Below are positions 8,319 to 16,268 of a stretch of DNA of 64,000 nt, one piece after another (position 1 is the stretch's first letter; each line of letters starts with the position of its first letter). This DNA is from GWE2-42-39 sp963662895 (GTDB lineage Bacteria; Bacteroidota; Bacteroidia; Bacteroidales; Prolixibacteraceae): the NCBI GenBank assembly GCA_963662895.1, contig OY759981.1, forward strand, positions 1,860,001-1,924,000. The letters are read 5' to 3'. Both the position numbers and the translations under genes were made by a program. The notes beneath the pieces were generated by a model. It was given only the letters and a program-made list of their open reading frames with translations. It was not told the origin of the DNA and did not search any database.

Positions 8319-8530
8319 ATGCCATAAAGGTGGTTTGCAACCAGCTCTTTGGAAATTGTCTGTCGATTTATATCGGGTGATACAATGAATAATCCTTTTT
8401 TAAGACGAATCAACTCCCCGTTTTTCTCCATCTGCGATACCTTATCCCTGGGGTATTTGTATCCACTTAATACGGTTGCCAGCGTATTAAAATTGATGGG
8501 TACAATTCCAAACTGTTCCAGGATATTCAT
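8297..8530 (-). pseudogene. Truncated AbiEi-antitoxin-like / winged-helix N-terminal fragment
   Basis: The 77-aa product MNILEQFGIVPINFNTLATV... continues with YPRDKVSQMEKNGELIRLKK and GLFIVSPDINRQTISKELVANHLYG. This resembles the N-terminal winged-helix part of AbiEi-type (type IV toxin-antitoxin) regulators, in which KGxYxVSP and ELIANxLYGPSYVS are characteristic. The reading frame leaves the family pattern exactly after HLYG, enters the inverted repeat at 8283-8318 and stops there. The remaining C-terminal region and the AbiEii nucleotidyltransferase partner are absent. A -7-like TACTTTG lies about 40 nt upstream. It may be a defence-gene relic, though a short expressed DNA-binding peptide cannot be excluded. 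Confidence 0.5.
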
Positions 8531-8871
8531 ATGAATTTTTTAATAATCACCTCCAAAGTAGTGAAATCAAAATATGTCTTGTTCTACCACCTCCCCCTTG
8601 TTTCTCGGGTACTCCTCCTAAAAAAGGAGGAGAATTTTTGGTATGGTGGTATGCTGAGGTGCCGGAATACGTTCGGAAAAACTGAAGAAAAAAATGGCAG
8701 GGATAATGTTTCTGGCTTCGTTATCTGAGGCCGGATTTTAGGAGAATACAATATATTTTTGCTAAGTTTTTCCGGTGAAAACGGATATGTTTACCCGTCT
8801 CCAATAAGATCCCGTATTTTTATGCGGGATACATACTACTGGGAAGAACGAAAATTCAATCAATCAAAGAA
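8531..8871. other. Intergenic region with two hairpins
   Basis: No convincing gene is seen. A 65-codon reading frame here has no recognisable features. A 7-bp hairpin CTCCTCC/GGAGGAG with an A-rich loop lies at 8612-8632, followed by ATTTTT. A second hairpin, ATCCCG...CGGGAT, at about 8810-8831 would fall in the 5' leader of the gene at 8872. A weak promoter-like TATGTTTA is at 8786-8793. Confidence 0.45.
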
Positions 8872-10761
8872 ATGAATGAGATACAGAATTTTATAAAAAC
8901 AAAGAGGATGAGATGTGCTATTGGCATATGCTTTTTTATGGCGATCCTGTTCTCGTCATGCAATTATAAGCCCGATGGGGAATATTACGAAGAATTATCC
9001 GGAGAGGGGACTCCTCCTTCGGTTAAGGTAAATCTGAATTTTGCAACCGATACGATTTATATATGCAGGAATGATTGGGTGGAATTTTCCTATGCATATA
9101 ACGGCGATTCGGTTAACTGGTCTAGATTTATCATTAATGGGGTAGAAACATCACCGAACGATGATGATCATGGCGGGTTTGAATGCCTTTACCATTTTAA
9201 CAACTTCACACCGGGAACCTATCCGCTGATCCTGCAGCTTTTTACCCATTCCGGGACCGGAAGTATTGCCGATTGTGTCGGGACTGAAGGTTTTCTGATG
9301 CAGGCCGAATGGACAGTGGTTATTACAGATTGCTATTCGCTGGCATGTGATGTCACTTCTGCTGAATTGTCGGACGGAACGATAACCGTAAGCTGGGAAA
9401 TGTATAAAGGCCTTAATTTCAAAAGTTATGACCTGTATAAGGATATGCCTTATATTGCCGAATGTATTGTCCACGTGGCAACCATCACAAATCAGGAACA
9501 GACAACTTATGCCGACAATACCTATCACGGGGAAAGTTCGCGTTACTATGTGGTGGTCAATAATGAATTCAGGGGAGAATGGTTCCCGGTTGAAGGGCCG
9601 CTGCCCGCTTTTACGGCTTCCAATGCTGAAAACGGGGATATTATCCTTTCGTGGGAGGTACCGCTTTTTTATAATAACCTGAAAGGCTATAAGGTTTCGT
9701 ATCTCGATAAGGCCACCGGGCAACTCAACGAATTGAAAAAAATCGATAATCCACAAACAACTACCTGTACAGTTACTGATCCGTTATGGGCGTATGAGTA
9801 CAATTTCTATCTGACAATGGTCCCCAAATCAGATAATTTTTACGATGACTGGACTTTTCGCCAGTTCCTGTCATCCAGGGCTACCGCTTCCTGTGGAGAA
9901 AAGTCGCCGGCTTTTTCGTCGGCTCAAAGCGGCACAGAGCCTCTTGTTTATTTATTTAATTATTCCGGCATTTCAGTTTACGATACAGAGCATGATTCTG
10001 TCATCCGGACTATTAAAAACGAACCATCAATATCGGCTTTTAACGTATCGGCAGGAAATAAATATTTACTGACCACATTATCGCAGCCCAGACAATTTTA
10101 CCTGAACGATCTGAACAATCCGGCCAACAGTAAGTTAATCGATTTTTCAGGGATCTTCACGAATACGGGACATCTTGCAGCTGTGGCCGACAATGGTACC
10201 GGGGCAATTCTTTCGGGACAAAAAGTGGTTTTATGTGATTTTGTTTCCGGCACACAACTGGCTGAAGCCCAGCTCAAATATAACGGATTATATTCCGTAA
10301 AAATATCGCCTGACGGAACTTTTCTTTTTGTTCAAAACTATGGAGGATTTGAATTCTTCAGGTACAAAGACGGACAACTTTCGGTAGTTTCCGAATTACA
10401 ACAAAGCGATGACCCTGCTTTGTTCGCCGCTTTTCTGCCCGGTGACCCTAATAAACTGGTCAGGGTACGGTCATCACAACAGGTCGATGTGATCAACTGC
10501 CGGACTTTATCCGTCGAAAACTCATGGACATTGAATAATGCTGTGACGAACATGGATATTTTTAATCTGGATATCAGCAGCCGGCAACTGTTTTTAAAAC
10601 AAGGATCAAATCTGGCATTGATTGATATTACCTCAGGAGACATCAACACGGTAGCCACTCTTGGTGAAGATAATTACCAAGTGTCGAAATGGGATTTGAT
10701 TTATAATAACGGCAGAGTTCTTTGGAATGAAGGGAAACAGATGAAGATTAAAAACAATTAA
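8872..10761 (+). CDS. Lipoprotein with FN3-like domains and C-terminal beta-propeller
   Basis: This 629-aa protein has an unusually long N-terminal lead (NEIQNFIKTKRMR) before a hydrophobic stretch and the lipobox LFSSC (Cys 30), so it is likely anchored in the outer membrane. Residues about 45-155 form an Ig/PKD-like domain. About 160-340 look like two fibronectin type III repeats (GTITVSWEMYKGLNFKSYDL and GDIILSWEVPLFYNNLKGYK). About 350-625 look like a YncE/WD-type beta-propeller, with repeats such as YSVKISPDGTFLFVQNYGGF. It lies 5 nt before a small outer-membrane protein gene and is probably co-transcribed with it. The function is unknown. Surface binding or adhesion is an inference from the architecture. 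Confidence 0.75.
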   Translation: MNEIQNFIKTKRMRCAIGICFFMAILFSSCNYKPDGEYYEELSGEGTPPSVKVNLNFATDTIYICRNDWVEFSYAYNGDSVNWSRFIINGVETSPNDDDHGGFECLYHFNNFTPGTYPLILQLFTHSGTGSIADCVGTEGFLMQAEWTVVITDCYSLACDVTSAELSDGTITVSWEMYKGLNFKSYDLYKDMPYIAECIVHVATITNQEQTTYADNTYHGESSRYYVVVNNEFRGEWFPVEGPLPAFTASNAENGDIILSWEVPLFYNNLKGYKVSYLDKATGQLNELKKIDNPQTTTCTVTDPLWAYEYNFYLTMVPKSDNFYDDWTFRQFLSSRATASCGEKSPAFSSAQSGTEPLVYLFNYSGISVYDTEHDSVIRTIKNEPSISAFNVSAGNKYLLTTLSQPRQFYLNDLNNPANSKLIDFSGIFTNTGHLAAVADNGTGAILSGQKVVLCDFVSGTQLAEAQLKYNGLYSVKISPDGTFLFVQNYGGFEFFRYKDGQLSVVSELQQSDDPALFAAFLPGDPNKLVRVRSSQQVDVINCRTLSVENSWTLNNAVTNMDIFNLDISSRQLFLKQGSNLALIDITSGDINTVATLGEDNYQVSKWDLIYNNGRVLWNEGKQMKIKNN

Positions 10762-10766
10762 GAACA

Positions 10767-11507
10767 ATGAATATGAATATCAGGGTAATACTATCAATAA
10801 CAGCCTTTTTTGTTGTCGTATGCTGCTTCCCTGTGCAGGCACAGAACATTTTAGTCGGGCTGGGTGGAGGAGGCGCTGCCTTTTCTATGAATTCGGCAAA
10901 AACGTATAACCAAGAGGTAGCTGAACTGCTTTCGTTTACTCCAAAGCTTACCGATAATTTTCCATCATATTACTATTACAAGGCTGAAGTGCTATATAGC
11001 TTTGGTAAAATAATAGCTGCCGGAATAAATGTTTATACAACCTCAACCGGTTCACGGCTGACCCTGTCGGATTATTCAGGCAAATACCGTTTTGACAATC
11101 GTCAGAAAGGAATTTTCCCCGGAATAAAACTGCTGTTTGGAAAAGCTCCGGCTTTAGCCAATGGCCTTTGTTTTGCTTTGGAAGGAGGACTGGCCGTCAG
11201 TTCAATGACTTTTGATGAAGACCTCTCTGTTTTTGAAGAGTCTCAGACGTATACACAGGATTTCAAATCTTTTGGCTATTTTGTACAACCGGGAATTTAT
11301 TATTACCACCAGATTATTCCAAATGTACAACTGGCCGTGAATGCATCTTATTATCTGGGGATGGAAAAAGGATATCATATCCCCGGTGAAAAAGATCAGG
11401 TGATTCGAAGCAGTAAAACCAATAAGGAAATTAAACCGGAATGGGATGGATGCCGGGCCGGTGTTACTGTTTACTGGAATTTTTCACTTCAGACGACAGG
11501 GAAGTAG
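10767..11507 (+). CDS. Probable outer-membrane beta-barrel protein
   Basis: This 246-aa protein has a signal peptide ending ...CCFPVQAQ (about residue 25). It is followed by alternating Gly/aromatic strands (NILVGLGGGGAAFSMN, YYYKAEVLYSFGKIIAAGIN, GIYYYHQIIPNVQLAVNASY) and a terminal strand ending CRAGVTVYWNFSLQTTGK. The pattern fits an 8-to-10-strand OMP_b-brl-type barrel. The gene follows the propeller lipoprotein by 5 nt, which suggests a two-protein surface complex. No substrate can be inferred. Confidence 0.7.
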   Translation: MNMNIRVILSITAFFVVVCCFPVQAQNILVGLGGGGAAFSMNSAKTYNQEVAELLSFTPKLTDNFPSYYYYKAEVLYSFGKIIAAGINVYTTSTGSRLTLSDYSGKYRFDNRQKGIFPGIKLLFGKAPALANGLCFALEGGLAVSSMTFDEDLSVFEESQTYTQDFKSFGYFVQPGIYYYHQIIPNVQLAVNASYYLGMEKGYHIPGEKDQVIRSSKTNKEIKPEWDGCRAGVTVYWNFSLQTTGK

Positions 11508-11817
11508 ATAAACCTTTGTTTCATATCATTGAGAATAATAAAAATAACGCAACCCATCCGGATTTTGAAAATGCCACCGATGTGAAAAAATTCTCCCGGG
11601 ATGACAGAAAAAAAAGAATGGCAGGAAGAGAGGATTGACAGGAGGAAAATATTAGGGTTTCTCATGTGTCCATGATGTTCGCCGGCAGTTCGATTACCTC
11701 TCACTTAAGCTTGGCTTGCCTTCTGCCTAAACTTGACTACTTTGTATTATTAAATTAATTCCTTTCGGGTTAAAAAACAGCGTATTGACTTTCATTGTGC
11801 AAATCAGGAGAATCAAA
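11508..11817. other. Intergenic region up to IS21, with promoter-like site
   Basis: No gene is supported. The one notable signal is TACTTTG at 11738-11744, a -7-like box preceded by CTTG at about 19 nt. It points rightward into a short segment that ends at the IS21 target site. The sequence continues beyond the element at 18051 with a strong hairpin and T-run, so the pre-insertion locus could have made a transcript of roughly 110 nt. Confidence 0.35.
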
Positions 11818-11824
11818 GATCAAC
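11818..11824 (+). repeat. Left copy of the IS21 7-bp target-site duplication
   Basis: GATCAAC here is repeated exactly at 18051-18057, directly abutting the TGCA...TGCA ends of the element. Confidence 0.8.
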
Positions 11825-11842
11825 TGCATATTCCTGCGATTT

Positions 11843-11918
11843 CGGACAGTCAGTCCTGGCGAAAGCGGACAGACAGTCCCGAGTTATCCGGACACCCAGT
11901 CCCGCTGAAAACGGACAC
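11843..11918 (+). repeat. Left-end IS21 binding-site array, 4 copies at 23-bp period
   Basis: CGGACAG or CGGACAC occurs at 11843, 11866, 11889 and 11912, exactly 23 bp apart, each preceded by variations of a CCTG/CCCG...GAAA spacer. The right end holds the same motif inverted. These are the expected IstA-binding terminal repeats of IS21 elements. Confidence 0.8.
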
Positions 11919-11962
11919 TTTTTTTATCACTTATTTCCGTAATCATATAATGCCTAAAATTA

Positions 11963-12052
11963 CTAATTTTTATATTTCTTTCTCATTGAATCACCGGCAA
12001 GCTCTATTCGATGTGAACTATGTACTACCCTGTCAAGGATCGCGTCCGCAAT
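11963..12052 (-). pseudogene. istB: istB 3' fragment (separated by RIT insertion)
   Basis: On the minus strand this encodes IADAILDRVVHSSHRIELAG, then DSMRKKYKN and a TAG stop. This is the C-terminal tail of IstB. It joins in frame to the 5' part ending ...GEPTIAD at 15591 once the 3.5-kb RIT element and one copy of the 5-bp ATTGC are removed. Confidence 0.88.
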
Positions 12053-12068
12053 ATGTGAACATTCGCAT

Positions 12069-12117
12069 ATTGCCGATTATCCGAACGTTTTCATTATGCG
12101 AAGAAAAACTTTTGTAT
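12069..12117 (+). repeat. RIT left inverted repeat (49 bp)
   Basis: It starts ATTGCCGATTATCCGAACG and matches the inverted sequence at 15547-15595 with one mismatch (C versus T at position 41). Between it and the istB junction lies a 16-nt asymmetric segment. GCAATATG (12048-12055) and CATATTGC (12066-12073) there form an inverted pair around it, probably the recombinase core. Confidence 0.88.
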
Positions 12118-12180
12118 TATCTACAAACTAGATAGTTGAGATGATTTTAATATCTGATTTCTTCGCATAATTTTTTATCT

Positions 12181-13206
12181 CTACCTGGCAAACTTTCTCA
12201 GCATACTTAATAGTTTATCGCTGTCCTTCCAAATCGGTATTTCATCATCGGTAATATTTTTATAGGCGTTCTTTATTGCTTCATAGGTATATTTGGAATT
12301 TACTCTGGCATATATTTCTGTCGTCAGAACCGACTTATGGCCCAAAAAGTCTTTTATATATATCAATTCTACTTTTGATTCCAGAAGTGCCATAGCTTTA
12401 GAATGCCGCAACCCGTGACAACTTAGCTTTTCCGGTATTAGTGAGGAATCTTTTTCCTTAGCCATTTTTGTGTATTTTTTCAGGATATTATTAACCCCGT
12501 TACGTGTTAACTTTTGCCCTTGATTATTTGGGAAAAGAGGTCTTGGTCTGTTTTCCCTGCTTAAAAGATCATTCTGCCCCATATATCTTCTCAATATCTC
12601 TGCCTGTTTTTCAGGAAGAGGTACTGTCCTGATTTTGTTCCCCTTTCCCAGCAGTACAACTCGGTATGGTTTACTTTCCAGGTACAGTGAAGATGGGGTG
12701 AGATTAATTATTTCCTGTACTCTTGCTGCACTTTCATACATAAGTGAGATCAAGGCCAGGTCCCGCAGACCTTTCCCTTTATACACATTAGGTTGTTGAA
12801 GTAAAAGTTTGATGCCCTCAATTGTCAGATAACAAATCGGTTTTCTTGCGGACTTTTTCGCCGGAATGGACAATATTTGATGGCAATTGTATAACGCGGC
12901 AGGATTCATATATTCAACATATCTGATAAATGAAGATATGGCCGCCAAACGTTGGTTTCGGGTAGCATTGCTGCAATTTCTTTTCTCCTGTAGCCAATTA
13001 AGGTATTCGACAACAGCTCCCTTTGTTATGTCTCTCATTGACAACCTGTCGATACGGATTCTTTTTACCTCATTCATGAAATTGATAAACAAGATAATAG
13101 CATAGCTGTACGATTTTATCGTATTCGGACTGACACCTCGTTCATCTGTCAGGTAATTACCAACGAAAGCAGAGACATATTTGGAAAAATCGGTTGGTTG
13201 TTTCAT
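12181..13206 (-). CDS. ritC: RIT tyrosine recombinase, third gene (RitC)
   Basis: This 341-aa protein has an N-terminal SAM-like core-binding domain (about 8-105) and a C-terminal catalytic domain. Catalytic signatures are ESAARVQEIINL (Arg I), a beta-hairpin Lys in VVLLGKGNKIRTVPL, HGLRHSKAMALLESK (His-x-x-Arg) and LGHKSVLTTEIYARVN with the nucleophile Tyr. The start codon overlaps the stop of ritB by 4 bp, so the two are translationally coupled. All catalytic residues are present. With its two neighbours it should catalyse RIT integration and excision. Confidence 0.9.
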   Translation of the reverse strand: MKQPTDFSKYVSAFVGNYLTDERGVSPNTIKSYSYAIILFINFMNEVKRIRIDRLSMRDITKGAVVEYLNWLQEKRNCSNATRNQRLAAISSFIRYVEYMNPAALYNCHQILSIPAKKSARKPICYLTIEGIKLLLQQPNVYKGKGLRDLALISLMYESAARVQEIINLTPSSLYLESKPYRVVLLGKGNKIRTVPLPEKQAEILRRYMGQNDLLSRENRPRPLFPNNQGQKLTRNGVNNILKKYTKMAKEKDSSLIPEKLSCHGLRHSKAMALLESKVELIYIKDFLGHKSVLTTEIYARVNSKYTYEAIKNAYKNITDDEIPIWKDSDKLLSMLRKFAR

Positions 13207-14198
13207 GACTGTACTAATTGATTGTTATCAGGAAGGATATCTACATATAGCCTATCAGCGCCTTTCAGTAAATCAGGATAAATTTGGGTGGTTAACCTTA
13301 CATACTGCTCGGTCGATTCGAGAGATTTGTGCCCAAGATAAGCCGAGAGATATGGCCATGAGCAATAAAGATCCAATCCTTCATCAGAAAGCTTCACAAA
13401 AGAATGACAGGCGAAGGTGTGACGGATATCATGAACTCTTGGCCCCTTTCTGTTCCCGGTAAAGGGGATTCCCGCTTGTTTGAGTATCTTTCGGAACCAC
13501 CGGTAAATTGGACTATGTCTGCAGTAATTTCCATTAAGAGTAACGAAAAACGGATGATCATTCTTATCAATATCAACAACAGGTAACCGGTTTCGATATG
13601 TCAGGTAGTCCTGGCATACATTTGCAAGGGTGTCATTAAAAGGAACCAGTCTTTCTTGACCATTCTTTACTTCCTTTAAAACAAGATATTTACCAGCTAA
13701 ATTAACATCCTTGTTTTTTAAAGACAATGCTTCTCCAATCCGGATACCGGTAGCATATAACATTCTAACCAGACAAGGGATTACAAATATTGATGATCCC
13801 ATATCTTTAACCCGCAGCGTTAAATTATCACAGGCTTTAAAAAGAGCATTCATTTCCTCATAAGTAAAAATGTGGGGGATAAAGTTCGAAGCCGGATATT
13901 TGGGTAACTGAGGGATATACGATTTAATTCCTATACTTCTGAGGTAGCTGGAAAACTGGGATATATAACGGACTTTTCCATACCTTGTTAGTTCCGATTC
14001 ATTATTCATTCTTAACGACCATCTGTCAGTCAGCTCCTTTGATAATCCGATCGTTGTTTCTCCTTGCTCCATTACAAACTTATCAAACAAGGAAAGGACT
14101 CTTTCTTCTTCTTGATACTTATATCCAAGACTTCTTTTTAAGGAGATAAAATCTGTGATATATCCGGCATAAATGCTCCAAAATTTTACTTTATTCAT
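13203..14198 (-). CDS. ritB: RIT tyrosine recombinase, second gene (RitB)
   Basis: This 331-aa protein has an N-terminal core-binding domain (about 7-95) followed by the catalytic domain: ATGIRIGEALSLKNKDVNLA (Arg I), a Lys in YLVLKEVKNGQERLVPF, HDIRHTFACHSFVK (His-x-x-Arg) and LGHKSLESTEQYVRLT (nucleophile Tyr). It overlaps ritA by 8 bp and ritC by 4 bp. Length and place in the trio fit RitB. No internal stop or missing catalytic residue is seen. Confidence 0.9.
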   Translation of the reverse strand: MNKVKFWSIYAGYITDFISLKRSLGYKYQEEERVLSLFDKFVMEQGETTIGLSKELTDRWSLRMNNESELTRYGKVRYISQFSSYLRSIGIKSYIPQLPKYPASNFIPHIFTYEEMNALFKACDNLTLRVKDMGSSIFVIPCLVRMLYATGIRIGEALSLKNKDVNLAGKYLVLKEVKNGQERLVPFNDTLANVCQDYLTYRNRLPVVDIDKNDHPFFVTLNGNYCRHSPIYRWFRKILKQAGIPFTGNRKGPRVHDIRHTFACHSFVKLSDEGLDLYCSWPYLSAYLGHKSLESTEQYVRLTTQIYPDLLKGADRLYVDILPDNNQLVQS

Positions 14199-15441
14199 AA
14201 AATGCCTCCTTCCTTTGCAGGTAAAAATTTAGATCAACTCTTGGTACATCCAGGGAGCATTGACGTAAAGATTCTGTGTCAATACGGATATAGTGCCTGG
14301 TTGATTCCACATTTTTATGCCCAAGCACTTCTGTAATAACCGGAAGAGATTGATTATTGTTAAGCAGTTCCTTTACAAGGCTATGACGAAGAGCATGAAC
14401 GCCATGTTTTCTCATTTTTACATACAGGTTTGAGTCAACAAAGCGTCGGTACACCATTGTCGATATTGATCTGGAAGAGATTGACATAAATGGAGATATA
14501 GCAAGGATAAATATGTTTTTGTCATGACACTGAGGTCGGCCGTACTGGATATAATCAAGAATGGCATTGCCTATTACCGGCAAAAGAGGAAGTGTCATAT
14601 CTTTTCCGGTTTTATATTGGTTAAAAACAATCGTACTGTCTTCCCAATGCAGGTTCGCAAATTTAAGACGAGCGATATCGGATGTTCGTAATCCTAATCG
14701 TGCCGCAAGCAGTATAATCGCGTAATCCCGCTTACCGACAGCAGTCCCGCGATCGATTGATTTTAGCAACTGCTCAATTTCAGTTTCTGAGTAATAAGAT
14801 GGTAACAGGGACTGACGGACATATTTGTCTTTGGGGATAGAACAGGCCATGTTAACCGATGTAATTTCCTTTTTGTAGAGAAAACTAAAAAAACCTCGTA
14901 AATCCAACAGCGTATCATGGACAAGTGATTTTTTTGTTGCATCAATGCTTTTAATAAAGTTGATAATGTGTATTTGTTTGATCTCGCCAACAGATGAAAC
15001 ATTGTGCGACAGCAGCCAAAAGTTAAAATTGCTCAAATGGCTTTCTATTTTGTCAATTGTCAGATCGCTTCTTCTTTGAGATTTTTTCGATGCCAGAAAG
15101 TCTTTCATTAGCATCCCAATTGTACCATCCATATGGATTGTTTTTCTTTTCATTTGAACACTTCCGGTCGTAATGAATTCAGAAAGAACAGAGACAGCTT
15201 TCCCGATATTTTTCTCGCTTACAGTCAAATCACGGCGATTACGGCCTTTGTAAAACGAGATAAGGAAATCATTACATAGCTTGGTACTGATGAAATCAAT
15301 CTTTTGCGATTCCATGTACTCTTTTAAAGGTTGCCATCTGCTGCGATAATGACGAAGGGTGACATCCTTGTACGATAGGTTGTTTTTCATGAAATCCAGT
15401 GCCGCAGACGTTACTTCATCGAAATCAAATTTGTTTTCCAT
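14191..15441 (-). CDS. ritA: RIT tyrosine recombinase, first gene (RitA)
   Basis: This 416-aa protein is the longest of the trio, as is usual for RitA. Its N-terminal region (about 1-205) holds an extra SAM-like segment before the catalytic domain, which has AARLGLRTSDIARLKFANLH (Arg I), VFNQYKTGKDMTLPLLP (Lys), HGVHALRHSLVKELL (His-x-x-Arg) and LGHKNVESTRHYIRID (Tyr). I chose the ATG at 15441 over the in-frame TTG at 15447. The upstream 100 nt inside the element carries a small palindrome GAACATTGTTC (15467-15477) that could be an operator. Confidence 0.9.
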   Translation of the reverse strand: MENKFDFDEVTSAALDFMKNNLSYKDVTLRHYRSRWQPLKEYMESQKIDFISTKLCNDFLISFYKGRNRRDLTVSEKNIGKAVSVLSEFITTGSVQMKRKTIHMDGTIGMLMKDFLASKKSQRRSDLTIDKIESHLSNFNFWLLSHNVSSVGEIKQIHIINFIKSIDATKKSLVHDTLLDLRGFFSFLYKKEITSVNMACSIPKDKYVRQSLLPSYYSETEIEQLLKSIDRGTAVGKRDYAIILLAARLGLRTSDIARLKFANLHWEDSTIVFNQYKTGKDMTLPLLPVIGNAILDYIQYGRPQCHDKNIFILAISPFMSISSRSISTMVYRRFVDSNLYVKMRKHGVHALRHSLVKELLNNNQSLPVITEVLGHKNVESTRHYIRIDTESLRQCSLDVPRVDLNFYLQRKEAFYE

Positions 15442-15546
15442 AATCAATAAAGTTTAATAGATGAACGAACATTGTTCTCGTTAAACCTAAAATTTATGCA
15501 AACAAATCAAGCGGTAATACATAGATATGTCATTTATTTTCAGACT

Positions 15547-15595
15547 ATACAAAAATTTTTCTTCGCATAATGAAAACGTTCGGATAATCGGCAAT
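15547..15595 (-). repeat. RIT right inverted repeat (49 bp)
   Basis: This is the inverted copy of 12069-12117 with one mismatch. Just outside it, in istB, GCCGATTAT (15605-15613) pairs perfectly with ATAATCGGC (15584-15592) across a 12-nt spacer. The host gene therefore supplies half of a palindrome that the repeat supplies on the other side. Confidence 0.88.
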
Positions 15596-16245
15596 GGTCG
15601 GTTCGCCGATTATGTCATACCATTTACTTACAGGCAATTGTGAAGTTATTATAGTGGATCTCTTTCCATGCCGGTCCTCAAGCAGTTCAAGTAAAATTAA
15701 CCGCTGATTGTTATCAAGCGGTTTCAAACCAAAATCATCCAAAATGAGTAAATCCTGTTTTTCGATTTTACTTATTTCTTTAATATAGGTGCCATCTGCT
15801 TTGGCGATCTTCATTTCATCGAACAACTTTGAGCAGTTCCGGTAGCAGACCTTATATCCCTGCATGCAGGCCTGGTGCCCAAGTGCAGAAGCCAGGAAGC
15901 CAGGAAGCTTTTCCCCACGCCGGTACTTCCTGTTAAAACCAGATTTTGTTTACCCGATATCCAACTGCAGGAAGATAATCTTAACAGTTGATTTTTATCC
16001 AGTTCCCTTTTGGCCGCATAATCTATTTGTTCCATACTCGCCTGGTAACGAAACCGGGCCCTTGTTATTAATCTCTTTAGCCTCCGGTTATACCGCTCAT
16101 CCCATTCGGCCTGAACCAGATGGGATATGACCTCATCGGTTGTAAAATCGTTATTCCTGCCTGTTTCCATCATTTCCCTGTAAGCCCGGGTAAAACCACA
16201 CAGGCGCATCTCTTCGAGTTTTTGCATTGTCACTGTTTGATTCAT
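15591..16245 (-). pseudogene. istB: istB 5' part, frameshifted by 8-bp tandem duplication and cut by RIT
   Basis: IstB is the AAA+ ATPase helper of IS21 transposition. From the ATG at 16245 the frame gives the usual N-terminus and Walker A (LTGSTGVGKSFLAS), then derails. Removing one copy of the tandem duplication GCCAGGAA (plus-strand sequence, 15891-15898 and 15899-15906) restores SFLASALGHQACMQGYKVCY and joins the second frame with Walker B (LLILDDFGLKPLDN) and SQLPVSKWYDIIGEPTIAD. There the RIT element interrupts. The repaired full length would be about 245 aa, normal for IstB. The gene therefore carries two independent lesions. Confidence 0.9.
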
Positions 16246-16268
16246 ACTTATTCATTTTTAAAAATTGG

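Larger units (their letters stand above)
12053..15590 (-). mobile_element. RIT (recombinase-in-trio) element inserted in istB
   Basis: Three consecutive overlapping tyrosine recombinase genes (ritA-ritB-ritC, minus strand) fill the element, the diagnostic layout of RIT elements. It is bounded by 49-bp inverted repeats with a single mismatch (12069-12117 and 15547-15595) and by a 5-bp direct repeat ATTGC/GCAAT (12048-12052 and 15591-15595). The istB reading frame resumes exactly across it, which fixes the borders. All three recombinases look intact, so the element may still be mobile. Confidence 0.87.

Noticed and set aside
8531..8728. 65-codon frame after the AbiEi-like fragment
   Set aside because: Low-complexity composition, includes a hairpin, no ribosome site or family signal.
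15545..15865. Separate small ATPase-like gene
   Set aside because: It is the second half of istB, displaced by an 8-bp duplication, with its last residues contributed by the RIT end.
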